From Jeotgalibaca sp. MA1X17-3 (GTDB lineage Bacteria > Bacillota > Bacilli > Lactobacillales > Aerococcaceae): a DNA stretch of 64,000 nucleotides. The stretch spans positions 434,001-498,000 of the forward strand of contig NZ_CP090983.1 in the NCBI RefSeq assembly GCF_021513155.1, read 5' to 3'. Position 1 is the first letter of the stretch. Each line of letters opens with the position of its first letter. A program made the position numbers and the translations under genes. Below are positions 17,776-26,853 of the stretch, one piece after another. The notes beneath the pieces were generated by a model. The model was not told where the DNA came from, did not search any database, and saw only the letters and a list, made by a program, of their open reading frames with translations.

Positions 17776-19360
17776 GTCATTAGTGTATTTAACGAAACGA
17801 TCCCTAGTAAATGTATTCCGAAAATCAATCAAAAAACCACTAAAATCAATTGGAATCATTCTAGTTACGATTTACTATTTATATCTACCTTTTATATTGA
17901 AAGGATTCCTTACAAATTTTGGTTTAAATAGTAGAGCAGGTTTTGTTTTCATTGCGAGTATTGGAACTCTGTACTTAAGTATGCCTATGACGTTAACTTA
18001 CTTTAAAAGAAAAGGAGTAAATTTTAAGCAGCAAGATATTAACTTTATACTAGCTAGTCCCATACCGCCTAAGCAGGCACTAATTTATGCGTTATCAAAG
18101 GATATATTTATTAATGTTGTCATGCAAGCTATGTTTCTAATTGCAGCCATTTTTGTCTTTGATATTCCACTTCTAATAAGTTTTATTTATATCACTATAA
18201 ATATAATATTTTCAAATTTTTTAAGTTATAGTCTAGCAATTATTATGTATGCAAGTGAAGAAATAACGCTTAAGCAAAAACAAATAATTAAAATAGCTGT
18301 TTATTTAATCTTACTTACCTTTACTATCTTTTTACTAACCATGGTCATCAGTCAAAGTTTAAAAAATGGGTTTGACATTGCGTACTTACTGTCAATAATC
18401 TCTTCTCCTTTCGTGTTAATGATCCCCATTTTTGGGTGGCAGCTAGGTTGGCTAAACTTGATGATCTTAGGTGCAACACCTCTATCGTTATTAGCAACGA
18501 GCTTATTTTTTATTTCAACGATTTATTTAACCTATGTTGCTTATAAAATGAAAAGTACAGGTGATTATTATGAAGATGCTTTATCTTTTTCTGAAAATGT
18601 AGCCTTATTACAAAGTAAAAAAGGTGATGTTACAATTGCTGAGGCCTTTGGGAAAAAACAAAAAAAGTATTCGTATGAAGGTACATTAAAAGGATTGAAT
18701 TCAAAAGTAATTTTCTATAAACAAGTAATGGAACGTAGAAGGGTGAAAAAGTACTTTTTATCCTTTGGAGATATTATTTATTTGATTGCAGGAATCGGAT
18801 TAGGCGTTGTATCCATTATTTTCGATGACTTTATGGATAGTAGCTACTTTTTTGAAATAATGATAGGAATTAGCGTGTACTTATCTGTATTTTTTAAACC
18901 GGCAGCTGGCTGGAAAAGTGAATTTAAAAATTACTATATCTTTGTAATGCCAGATTCATCGATCAAAAAATTATTTCATGCAACATTATTAGAACATTTT
19001 CTTTCGTTGATTCGTGTTGTTTTTTTAACAGTACCAGCAGGCCTATTGATGAGAGTTTCAATCTTAGAGATTTTTTATGCAATTATAGTCCAAAGTTTAC
19101 TAAAGGCAATGATTACGTATGTGTCCATTTTTATTGAAGAAATCCAGGGTGCTAAGATTGGCAAAACGATTGCATCCATGATTAATATCTTTGTTACGAT
19201 CATTCTTATGATTGGACCCATTATAGCGTTAGCATTTATAACGAGTATTTCTTTATTTTTAAGTTTTATAACGATATCTTTATATGCACTAATTGTTATG
19301 ACACTATTTTTATATGTAGCATCCCGTCAATTAAATAATATTGAAGCTTTAGATCGTTAG
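17768..19360 (+). CDS. ABC exporter membrane subunit (YthQ/EcsB-like)
   Basis: A 530-residue membrane protein with about ten to twelve hydrophobic helices arranged in two halves around a hydrophilic central part (about residues 270-330). Layout and pairing with the preceding ATPase fit the YthPQ/EcsAB-type two-gene exporters of Firmicutes. ATG 17768 lies inside the ATPase gene after AGGTGAGG; a GTG at 17759 is an alternative. Function in these systems ranges from peptide export to membrane homeostasis, so no substrate is named. Confidence 0.8.
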   Translation: MNRSLVYLTKRSLVNVFRKSIKKPLKSIGIILVTIYYLYLPFILKGFLTNFGLNSRAGFVFIASIGTLYLSMPMTLTYFKRKGVNFKQQDINFILASPIPPKQALIYALSKDIFINVVMQAMFLIAAIFVFDIPLLISFIYITINIIFSNFLSYSLAIIMYASEEITLKQKQIIKIAVYLILLTFTIFLLTMVISQSLKNGFDIAYLLSIISSPFVLMIPIFGWQLGWLNLMILGATPLSLLATSLFFISTIYLTYVAYKMKSTGDYYEDALSFSENVALLQSKKGDVTIAEAFGKKQKKYSYEGTLKGLNSKVIFYKQVMERRRVKKYFLSFGDIIYLIAGIGLGVVSIIFDDFMDSSYFFEIMIGISVYLSVFFKPAAGWKSEFKNYYIFVMPDSSIKKLFHATLLEHFLSLIRVVFLTVPAGLLMRVSILEIFYAIIVQSLLKAMITYVSIFIEEIQGAKIGKTIASMINIFVTIILMIGPIIALAFITSISLFLSFITISLYALIVMTLFLYVASRQLNNIEALDR

Positions 19361-19435
19361 AACTCCTGAGATAAATGGATTCGTCTTATTCTACATAAGG
19401 AACAGATGTAAAAAATGAAGGATAAAAGGAGACAG

Positions 19436-19933
19436 ATGATGGATTATCCCCTATTAAAGAATCAACTACCCGAATCAATAAGAACGGTTTGGAAGAAAAC
19501 GAGTTTGACTACTTTTATTTTCTTTTTAACGTTGGGAATAGGTGTCACAAGTATCGTTATATATTTTGAGGGATTGAATCCTGTTTGGACCCTCATACTT
19601 ACTATCTATTTTGCACTCGTATGTATTCTTTATCTATTGAATTTTGTACTTATAAAGTATCGTTATCAATATTTCCGATATGAAATAACGAATGAAGAGC
19701 TTGTTTTTCAAAAAGGTTTTATTTTTCGTTCGATTACCTATGTCCCTTTTTCAAGAATTCAACATATAGAAACGGAACAAGGTCCTTTTTTAAGAAGAGA
19801 AAATCTAATGGAATTGGTTGTCCATACTGCCGCAACCGCTCATCATCTTGCAGGCCTTTCTATTGAAGACTCAGAAATCTTACGTCAAAGTCTATTGCAG
19901 AAAGTGGAGGAGGCAAGTGAAGATGAATCATGA
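19436..19933 (+). CDS. YdbS-like bacterial PH (DUF304) membrane protein
   Basis: About 165 residues: two membrane helices (near residues 25-70) followed by a bacterial PH domain with YEITNEELVFQKGFIFRSITYVPFSRIQHIETEQGP, a segment typical of the YdbS family. The AAAAGGAGA site fits ATG 19436; the ATG at 19415 lacks one. The stop overlaps the next gene, a YdbT-like protein. In Bacillus YdbS and YdbT occur as a pair and have been linked to resistance to some bacteriocins; whether that applies here is not shown. Confidence 0.85.
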   Translation: MMDYPLLKNQLPESIRTVWKKTSLTTFIFFLTLGIGVTSIVIYFEGLNPVWTLILTIYFALVCILYLLNFVLIKYRYQYFRYEITNEELVFQKGFIFRSITYVPFSRIQHIETEQGPFLRRENLMELVVHTAATAHHLAGLSIEDSEILRQSLLQKVEEASEDES

Positions 19934-21362
19934 ACGGAAAAAATTTCATCCTTCCGTTATGTTCGTCTACTTTATTAGAGGAATTCGGAGTTGGCTCTTT
20001 TTAATATTTATGATCCTCATAAATAGTGATGGAATTAGTCTTTTTCAAATAGCAGCGATTAGTGGGATCCTTGTAATAGTTATATTGATGAGTATTTTTA
20101 AGTATTTTACACATACATATCAAGTAACACCGCAAAAAGTAGTTGTTTATAAAGGTCTTGTGAAGAAAAGAGAAACAGATATCACTTACGACCGTATTCA
20201 AACGATTAAGCAGAGGCAATGGTTTTTCTTTAAGCCATTTCATGTAGTTGAACTCCTGATTGAAACAGCTAGTAGTACTCCTGGTGAAGCGGAAGCCTCT
20301 TTAACAGCAGTAGATATTTCGCTTGTAGAAAAAATTGAACAGCTACGAAATTATTCTCGTACGGATTTTCAAAAAGAAAATGCAGCAAAGTCATCTACTG
20401 ACACGTCCTTTCAGTTGTCTAATACTCAAATTTCGTTGTATGCATTAACAGATATGACCGTATTTTTTGTTTTGATTACGGCCTTTTCTTTTCTAATGGA
20501 TTGGGTACCGGACAGACTATTTACAAATGTCGAGATGTGGATGAGTAGTCTACAATGGATGATTAGTATATTTGTGTTTCTGATTGGGATAGTAGTGATT
20601 GCTCTTTTATCCTTATTAAAAAACTTTGTTTTGTTCTATCAATTTAAAGTGAAGCTTCAAAATGATACTTTGTCCATTGAATATGGATTGCTTGAAAGAA
20701 AAGTCCAAAAAATCCCTTTGAAAAAAATACAAGGAGTTAAAGTAAACAAGCAAGTTTTACGTAACTTTTTTGGAATGTCCACAGTGGAACTAATTCTTAT
20801 GGGTGGACAGGAAAAGGAAGGGGAAGGTATGGCTTCAAAAAAAGTTCTATTATTTCCACTCATTCAAACTAAAATCGTTTATGAAATATTAACTGATTTT
20901 CTTCCTACTATGCCCATCACAGAGCCTGCTATCCAACCAGTTACGAAAGGAAGCATATGGTATTTTTGGCGCTGGATGCTTCTAATGTGGGTACCGTTGA
21001 TGATCGGTGGATGGTTTATAAAAGAATGGGTTGGCTTGGTCTTTCTCGTAATTCTTATTATTTCACTTCTCTACCAATGGGCGAAGAGTCAAAAGCAAGG
21101 GTATGATATTCAAAAGAACAAAATTTTGTGCTTGCAACAGTTCCAAGGTCTTTCAACCGTTCAATTATTTATTGCCCATCAAAATGTGCAATCATTTACT
21201 CGCTCTTCATCAAAATGGTTAATGAAGAAAGATATCGGTCATATTGAAGTGTGGTTCAAAGAAGGAGATAGTCCAGCTAATTTTGATTTGCGGTTTATTC
21301 AAAAGGAAGATAGTCAGTTTATCTATGAGCATTTTTGGAAAAATCCAGTAGTTATGGAATAA
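19923..21362 (+). CDS. YdbT-like multi-PH-domain (DUF304) membrane protein
   Basis: A 479-residue membrane protein with repeated units of paired helices followed by PH-like segments: YQVTPQKVVVYKGLVKKRETDITYDRIQTIKQR, FKVKLQNDTLSIEYGLLERKVQKIPLKKIQGVKV and a third weaker copy near the C-terminus. The design matches YdbT. ATG 19923 has GGAGGAGGC upstream and overlaps the YdbS-like gene by 11 bases, so the two are translationally coupled and probably work together. A longer upstream frame only reads across the neighbour. Confidence 0.85.
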   Translation: MNHERKKFHPSVMFVYFIRGIRSWLFLIFMILINSDGISLFQIAAISGILVIVILMSIFKYFTHTYQVTPQKVVVYKGLVKKRETDITYDRIQTIKQRQWFFFKPFHVVELLIETASSTPGEAEASLTAVDISLVEKIEQLRNYSRTDFQKENAAKSSTDTSFQLSNTQISLYALTDMTVFFVLITAFSFLMDWVPDRLFTNVEMWMSSLQWMISIFVFLIGIVVIALLSLLKNFVLFYQFKVKLQNDTLSIEYGLLERKVQKIPLKKIQGVKVNKQVLRNFFGMSTVELILMGGQEKEGEGMASKKVLLFPLIQTKIVYEILTDFLPTMPITEPAIQPVTKGSIWYFWRWMLLMWVPLMIGGWFIKEWVGLVFLVILIISLLYQWAKSQKQGYDIQKNKILCLQQFQGLSTVQLFIAHQNVQSFTRSSSKWLMKKDIGHIEVWFKEGDSPANFDLRFIQKEDSQFIYEHFWKNPVVME

Positions 21363-21598
21363 ATGCTTCCTACTTGTATTATATAAAATTTCATCAAGCT
21401 TTTTTCAAAAGAGTTTCAGGATCATGTTCTTTCAGACTATTCATCGAAAAAGAAAACATTCAAAAGTAAATCTTTAAAATTCGAAAAACTTATTAGCCTA
21501 TACAAATTAAAATTTGATGGGTATTATAGTAGGGAGTGGTTGTCACTTTTTATTCTATTTTTGTGAAATCTCAAAATTAGAAAAGAGGGGAGATTCTA

Positions 21599-21832
21599 TT
21601 GAAAAAGAAATCAAAAAAGATGGTAGCAGCGATTGTTATTACGATCTTGGTCATCTCTTATTTCTTGTTTTATATGTGGATAGGGTTTTCAATTAGTAGT
21701 GGAATTCCTTTTATAATGAAAGTAGGGTTATTAGTCATCCCAATAGGGTTGATAGTATTAATGGTATCTCTATTGTTTGAGAGAATAAATGAAATCAAGG
21801 AGGAAGATAAAGATGATCTTAGTAAATACTGA
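21599..21832 (+). CDS. Small two-helix membrane protein
   Basis: A 77-residue protein with a lysine-rich N-terminus, two membrane helices (about residues 8-28 and 38-60) and a charged C-terminal tail. The start is TTG at 21599 after a strong GAGGGGAG site. It overlaps the start of the YbjQ-family gene by 20 bases, and small membrane partners are common next to YbjQ genes. I do not recognise a defined family. Confidence 0.75.
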   Translation: MKKKSKKMVAAIVITILVISYFLFYMWIGFSISSGIPFIMKVGLLVIPIGLIVLMVSLLFERINEIKEEDKDDLSKY

Positions 21833-22124
21833 TTATATTAGTGGGAAAGAATTTGAAATGTTAGAAATCGTAAAAGGGAGTACCATTCAATCTAAAAATG
21901 TGGGAAAAGATATTTCGCAAGGATTGAAAACCTTACTAGGTGGAGAACTCAAGGCGTATAATGAAATGATGAACGATGCAAGAGCAGTTGCAACAAAGCG
22001 GATGGTAGAGGAAGCCACCAACTTAGGAGCGGATGCAATTGTAAATATCCGCTATGCCTCTTCGGCAATCATGCAAGGTGCAGCAGAAGTTATCGTTTAT
22101 GGAACAGCCGTTAAATTTAAGTAA
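21813..22124 (+). CDS. YbjQ/UPF0145 (DUF74) family protein
   Basis: A 103-residue protein with the family core: an N-terminal strand, KNVGKDISQGLKTLLGGELKAY, a helix with MNDARAVATKRM and GADAIVNIRYASSAIMQGAAEVIVYGTAV. The fold is a pentameric assembly in known structures; metal binding has been proposed from the fold but the role is unsettled. ATG 21813 follows CAAGGAGGAAG and is preferred over an earlier in-frame ATG. It is coupled to the small membrane protein before it. Confidence 0.88.
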   Translation: MILVNTDYISGKEFEMLEIVKGSTIQSKNVGKDISQGLKTLLGGELKAYNEMMNDARAVATKRMVEEATNLGADAIVNIRYASSAIMQGAAEVIVYGTAVKFK

Positions 22125-22144
22125 GAAAATAGGAGAAGATATAC

Positions 22145-23101
22145 ATGCTTGTTAAATTATTAGAACCACTAAATATATCACGTAAGCAAGTAGAGAAACG
22201 TTCAAAAGCGATCACAGACTTAGGACATGAATTTGTTTATTATGATGAGAAAACAACTGATCCAGATGAGTTAGTGGAGCGAAGTAAAGATGCAGACATC
22301 GTAATGATTGCTAATACTCCGTATCCAGTAGAGGCTATTGATCAAAATGAAAAGTTAAAATTAATTAATGTTGCATTTACAGGTGTAGATCACGTAGAAA
22401 TAAGTTCTGCAAAAAATCAAGATATCTTAATTTCTAATGCTGCAGGATATGCAGATCAAGCTGTTGCAGAACTTGCAATGGGATTGGTACTTGATTTATA
22501 TAGGGGAATTACATATGGCAATCAAGCAATTCGGCAAGTTGACTTTTCAGGGCCTCTTCAAGGGAAAGAAATAAAAGGAAAAATAGTTGGGATTGTTGGG
22601 ACAGGTAAGATTGGTTTGATGACTGCGAAGTTATTTAAAGCATTTGGTGCTCATTTAATTGGGAATTCTCCTCATGAAAAATCAGAAGCAAAAGAATTAG
22701 AAATGGAATATGTAGAATTAGATGACCTGATGAAACGATCGGATATTATTTCTCTTCACGTTCCTTTACAGCCTTCTACAAGAGGAATGATTTCTGCAGA
22801 AAAATTAGCCCTTATGAAAGAAGATGCAATCCTTATTAATACAGCACGAGGGCCTATCGTTGATAATGATGCCCTCGCAGAAGCGCTTAATCAAGGTAAA
22901 ATTGTAGGAGCAGGAATTGATGTTTTTGACATGGAACCTCCTATTCCAGCAGACTATAAATTACTACACGCAAAAAATACAATCTTAACACCACACGTTG
23001 CCTTTTTAACAGATGAAGCAATGGAACGTCGAGCAAAAATTGCTTTCGATAATACCGTTGCTTTCCTGGAAGGGGATCCCACGAATATTATTAAAAGATA
23101 A
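22145..23101 (+). CDS. D-isomer-specific 2-hydroxyacid dehydrogenase
   Basis: A 318-residue NAD-dependent dehydrogenase. The Rossmann motif VGIVGTGKIG is near residue 150. The catalytic triad is visible as Arg in NTARGPI, Glu in DVFDMEPP and His in LTPHVAFL. It would reduce a 2-keto acid to the D-hydroxy acid or the reverse; glycerate, phosphoglycerate and lactate are all used by this family and the sequence does not settle which. It follows the YbjQ gene by 20 bases and ends at a strong terminator. Confidence 0.88.
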   Translation: MLVKLLEPLNISRKQVEKRSKAITDLGHEFVYYDEKTTDPDELVERSKDADIVMIANTPYPVEAIDQNEKLKLINVAFTGVDHVEISSAKNQDILISNAAGYADQAVAELAMGLVLDLYRGITYGNQAIRQVDFSGPLQGKEIKGKIVGIVGTGKIGLMTAKLFKAFGAHLIGNSPHEKSEAKELEMEYVELDDLMKRSDIISLHVPLQPSTRGMISAEKLALMKEDAILINTARGPIVDNDALAEALNQGKIVGAGIDVFDMEPPIPADYKLLHAKNTILTPHVAFLTDEAMERRAKIAFDNTVAFLEGDPTNIIKR

Positions 23102-23112
23102 TAGAGAAAACT

Positions 23113-23165
23113 AAAAAGCGGTATTCCCGATAGGCATTTAAGCCTGTAGGGAATACCGCTTTTTG
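23113..23165 (+). terminator. Terminator after the hydroxyacid dehydrogenase gene, likely bidirectional
   Basis: Inverted repeat AAAAAGCGGTATTCCC / GGGAATACCGCTTTTT; it also lies just past the end of the convergent fabV gene. Confidence 0.9.
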
Positions 23166-23183
23166 ATATGAAATATATAAGAA

Positions 23184-24380
23184 TTAATAAGTTAATTCTT
23201 TTAATTCTTCTAACGTAATGTCTTGTTCTACATAGTTTTCCACCATAAAGCCACTCAAAACAGAGAATTCTTTTAGTATTGTATCAAAAGCTGTTCGTTC
23301 AGAGTTAAAGTTTTCTGCATTCAATTGATGAACTAATTCTTTTGTTTTTGCCTGAGTGTCCGGGTCAATTTCCCAGTTATCAGGTCTAAGTCTACCTGCT
23401 TCATCATATTCTGGCTTTCCGCCGTAAATCATTTCTCGATAAATTCGATCTTGATGCATGATTGGTGTTTCGTGTGTGCCTTTTTCTTCCATTACTTTAA
23501 ACAGTGCAATACAGTAAACCGGGAAAAATGGAATAACCGCACTTGCTTTTGTTGTAACGGCAGTTGCTACAACCATTGTAGCTTTCCCGTTTATATCAGA
23601 AAGTAACTCATTAATATTCTCTGCTTTCACATCACAATCTGCCTTCGCACGACCAAGAGTACCCCCACCATAATAAGGATGATTCAACTCTGTCCCTAAG
23701 TAAGAATAGTTAGTTGTAAGAACTCCATCAGCAAGCACATCAGCTTCTTTTAGTGCTTCCATCCATAATTGCCAGTCTTCTCCGCCCATTACTTTGACGG
23801 TATCCGCAATTTCTTGGTCTGTTGCAGGTTCTAGCGTTTCTGTATAGAATAATTGTTTTTCCATATTGATGGTAGGACCAACAACGGGTTCTCCAATTGC
23901 TTTAATAGAAGAGTGGTAGATTTCTCCTGTTTCCGGATCTTTCCGAACCCCACTTGCTAAGCTATAGACAACTAAATCGACTTTCCCACCAAATTCATTC
24001 TTTATATAATCGATAACGTCTTGCTTTGTCTCCTTACTAAAAGCATCTTGAACAAAGTTTTTGGCAATGAGGCCTTCTTCTTCAGCAGCTTCACGAAAAG
24101 CAATATTATTATACCAACCGGCTGTTCCTAGGTTTCTTGCACTCTTTGGTCCCTTTTCAAATGAAACTCCAATGGTATCTGCTCCAGCACCGAAAGCTAA
24201 GCTAATTCGAGTGGACAGACCATAACTGGATGAAGCACCAATAACTAGTACTTTTTTAGGACCTTCATACGTCCCTTTCTCTTTTACGTAATTAATTTCA
24301 TTCCATACTTGTTGTTTACATCCAAGTGGGTTAATCCCTAGAGCAACATTCCCACGTAATTTATGTTCAAATTTCAGCAT
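23184..24380 (-). CDS. fabV: FabV-type trans-2-enoyl-ACP/CoA reductase
   Basis: A 398-residue member of the FabV/TER family. The NAD(H) motif is near residue 44 (VLVIGASSSYG) and the catalytic pair fits Y-x8-K (Y237 and K246 in YYGGGTLGRAK). A long C-terminal part containing GGKPEYDEAGRLRPDNWE matches the family's full length of about 400. It reduces the enoyl intermediate in fatty acid elongation, or crotonyl-CoA in TER enzymes. FabV is resistant to triclosan and less common in Lactobacillales than FabI or FabK. It is monocistronic, convergent with the upstream gene. Confidence 0.92.
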   Translation of the reverse strand: MLKFEHKLRGNVALGINPLGCKQQVWNEINYVKEKGTYEGPKKVLVIGASSSYGLSTRISLAFGAGADTIGVSFEKGPKSARNLGTAGWYNNIAFREAAEEEGLIAKNFVQDAFSKETKQDVIDYIKNEFGGKVDLVVYSLASGVRKDPETGEIYHSSIKAIGEPVVGPTINMEKQLFYTETLEPATDQEIADTVKVMGGEDWQLWMEALKEADVLADGVLTTNYSYLGTELNHPYYGGGTLGRAKADCDVKAENINELLSDINGKATMVVATAVTTKASAVIPFFPVYCIALFKVMEEKGTHETPIMHQDRIYREMIYGGKPEYDEAGRLRPDNWEIDPDTQAKTKELVHQLNAENFNSERTAFDTILKEFSVLSGFMVENYVEQDITLEELKELTY

Positions 24381-24462
24381 GATTGATTTACCTCCATTAT
24401 ATCTTAGTAAGAATATGATAACAGAAAAAGTCTTTTCATAGCTACATGAACTACTATATGAA

Positions 24463-24512
24463 AAAAATAAGCAAGGCTATGCAAATAAATGATAATGATT
24501 GCATAGCCTTGC
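24463..24512 (-). terminator. Terminator of copB
   Basis: Stem GCAAGGCTATGCAA / TTGCATAGCCTTGC; on the minus strand the hairpin is followed by a T-rich tail. Confidence 0.85.
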
Positions 24513-24536
24513 TATATATTTTAAGAGAAAGGTGAA

Positions 24537-26555
24537 CTAGGCGTCTTGTTTATTCTGGGTAACATCATCAACTTTTAAGAGACGGGCATTGATGGCAACG
24601 ATAATTGTACTTAATGACATAACGGCTGCTCCAATAGCAGGGGTAATAACAATTCCTTGATTAATCAGTACTCCTGCTGCAAGTGGGATTGCAATAATGT
24701 TGTACCCAGCTGCCCAAACTAGATTTTGAACGTTTTTTCGATGGGTGGCTTTAGATAAGTTCATCACATTGAGTACATCTCGTGGATCACTATCTACTAA
24801 CACAATATCGGCAGTTTCAATTGCTACATCTGTTCCGGCTCCAATAGCAATTCCAATATCTGCTTCTGCTAAAGCAGGAGCATCATTGATTCCGTCACCA
24901 ACCATGGCTACTTTTTTTGTTCCATTTTCTTTTAGTCGTTGGATATGTTTAGATTTTTCGTCAGGTAAGACTTCGGCCACCACTTGAGTTAGACCTAATT
25001 CCTTTCCAACATTTTGTGCTACTTTTTCATTGTCTCCTGTAATCATAATGGATTCAATTCCTCGTTCACTCAATTTTTGAATGGTTTCATAAGCGGATGA
25101 ACGAATGATGTCACTTAAAGCTAGCATTCCTTGTAGTGTATTTTCTTTTAATACAAAGACGACTGTCTTTCCTTCTTCAGCTAATTTTGAAAAGTGATTT
25201 GTATCAAAGGAAATTTCTCTTTCTTTCATAGCACCGGGACTGAGGATGGATATCGCTTCTTTTTCAATAGTTGCTTTTAGTCCTCTTCCTGTTAAGTTTT
25301 CAAAGTCCGTAACCGCTAGTTTTGAAAGACCTCTTTTCTCGCCTTCTCGAACAATTCCCTTTGCGATGGGATGGTCTGACTGACTTTCTACTGAATAGGC
25401 AATTTGTAATAAGTCCTCTTCTTTGATTCCTTTTACAGGTAAAATATCATCGACTCCGAATTGACCTTCTGTTAACGTACCGGTCTTATCAAACACTACT
25501 TTATCAATCTTTCGAGCAGATTCAAATTGAGTTCGATTTCGTATTAAAAGACCTTCTTTGGCAGCAATGGAAGTGGACACGGCACTGACTAATGGCATTG
25601 CCAAACCTAAAGCGTGTGGACAGGCGATAATAAGAACGGTAACCATACGTTGGAGTGCAAACTCAAAATCTGCCACTACAATCCAATAAGAGAGGGTAGC
25701 AATCCCCGAGGCCACTGCAATATAGAAGAGCCATTTCGCAACTAAATCTGCAAATCCTTGTGCGCGAGATTTTGTCGCTTGTGCATTTTTAACTAATTCA
25801 ACAACTTGAGAAAGATAGGTATCTGAACCTATTTTTTTAACTTGAACCGTTAAGACTCCATTTCCATTAATGGATCCTCCAATAACGTTATCTCCCACTT
25901 TTTTGTCGATAGGAACCGACTCTCCTGTAAGCATGGATTCATCGAGAGTAGATTCTCCTTCTAAGATTTCTCCATCTAAAGGGATTTTTTCACCAGATTT
26001 TACAAGGATATGATCATCAGGATGTAATTCTTCTACAGATATATCGGTCACATTTCCTTCAGGATCGATTTTGTGTGCTTCATTAGGCATTAACTCAATG
26101 AGTTCTTCCAAAGCCTTAGATGCGCCCATTTGTGACCTCATCTCAATCCAATGTCCGAGTAACATTACAATGATTAACGTTGCTAATTCAAAATAGAAAT
26201 CACTTCCTTCTATAAAGAAAGTAGTTAGCGAACTATATACATATGAAGCAACGATAGCTAAGGAGATGAGTGTCATCATACCGGGCGTTCGATCTTTAAA
26301 CAATTCCGTTTTGGCACCACTTAGAAAAGGTTGACCTCCATAGAAAAAAACAAAGGATGCTAGTAAGAAAAGAAGAATCTTAGAACCAGGAAAAGAGAGG
26401 TTATAATCTAACAAATTTTGTAACATAGGAGACAGAATTAAAATAGGAATAGATACGAGTAAACTAATCCACAATTTTTTCTTGAAATTCTCAATCATAT
26501 GAGCGTGATGATCATGATGAGAGTGTTGTTCTTTTTGTTCTTGATGTTCGTGCAT
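24537..26555 (-). CDS. copB: Copper-transporting P1B-3-type ATPase (CopB-like)
   Basis: A 672-residue P-type ATPase with a His-rich N-terminus (His-rich segment in residues 2-19), TGES near 210, the CPH motif at 312-314, the phosphorylated Asp D356 in DKTGT, SDHP and GDGINDAPAL. CPH plus a His-rich head is the signature of the CopB branch, which exports copper. ATG at 26555 follows AAGGAGGAA on the minus strand; the longer frame upstream has no site. A CopY-type box lies 54 bases upstream, so copper induction is expected, though copY itself is not in the window. Confidence 0.93.
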   Translation of the reverse strand: MHEHQEQKEQHSHHDHHAHMIENFKKKLWISLLVSIPILILSPMLQNLLDYNLSFPGSKILLFLLASFVFFYGGQPFLSGAKTELFKDRTPGMMTLISLAIVASYVYSSLTTFFIEGSDFYFELATLIIVMLLGHWIEMRSQMGASKALEELIELMPNEAHKIDPEGNVTDISVEELHPDDHILVKSGEKIPLDGEILEGESTLDESMLTGESVPIDKKVGDNVIGGSINGNGVLTVQVKKIGSDTYLSQVVELVKNAQATKSRAQGFADLVAKWLFYIAVASGIATLSYWIVVADFEFALQRMVTVLIIACPHALGLAMPLVSAVSTSIAAKEGLLIRNRTQFESARKIDKVVFDKTGTLTEGQFGVDDILPVKGIKEEDLLQIAYSVESQSDHPIAKGIVREGEKRGLSKLAVTDFENLTGRGLKATIEKEAISILSPGAMKEREISFDTNHFSKLAEEGKTVVFVLKENTLQGMLALSDIIRSSAYETIQKLSERGIESIMITGDNEKVAQNVGKELGLTQVVAEVLPDEKSKHIQRLKENGTKKVAMVGDGINDAPALAEADIGIAIGAGTDVAIETADIVLVDSDPRDVLNVMNLSKATHRKNVQNLVWAAGYNIIAIPLAAGVLINQGIVITPAIGAAVMSLSTIIVAINARLLKVDDVTQNKQDA

Positions 26556-26608
26556 AAAAAATTCCTCCTTTAAATAAAAGCGAAAGAAGTAGGTTGTCAA
26601 CTATTGCT

Positions 26609-26618
26609 TACATTTGTA
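26609..26618. promoter_or_regulatory. CopY-type operator (cop box) of copB
   Basis: TACATTTGTA matches the CopY consensus TACA-N2-TGTA exactly. On the copB strand a TTGACA follows it closely (complement of 26595-26600), so the box abuts a likely -35 element. Confidence 0.8.
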
Positions 26619-26853
26619 AACGATTCTAGTTTAAGTATATAATGATGAGGAGTTATTGTCAAAGGATCACCTTTTATTTTTTAATGTTCTAATTCTTCTT
26701 TCTTTTTTCATTATTAGAACGATAAATATGTGAAAGTAATAGTACCTATAAACTTTCAAAACGAAAATATATCTTCATAGGCTGAAAGGTTCTGGCTTGC
26801 TTTTTGTTTCATTCATTTCGTAAACTATCCATGACATGAAAGGGGTGGGGATT

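Noticed and set aside
26780..26815. preQ1-riboswitch-like string (AAAGGTTCTGGC) upstream of the acyltransferase gene
   Set aside because: The matching pseudoknot partner and A-rich tail of the preQ1-I aptamer are absent, and the downstream gene has no link to queuosine.
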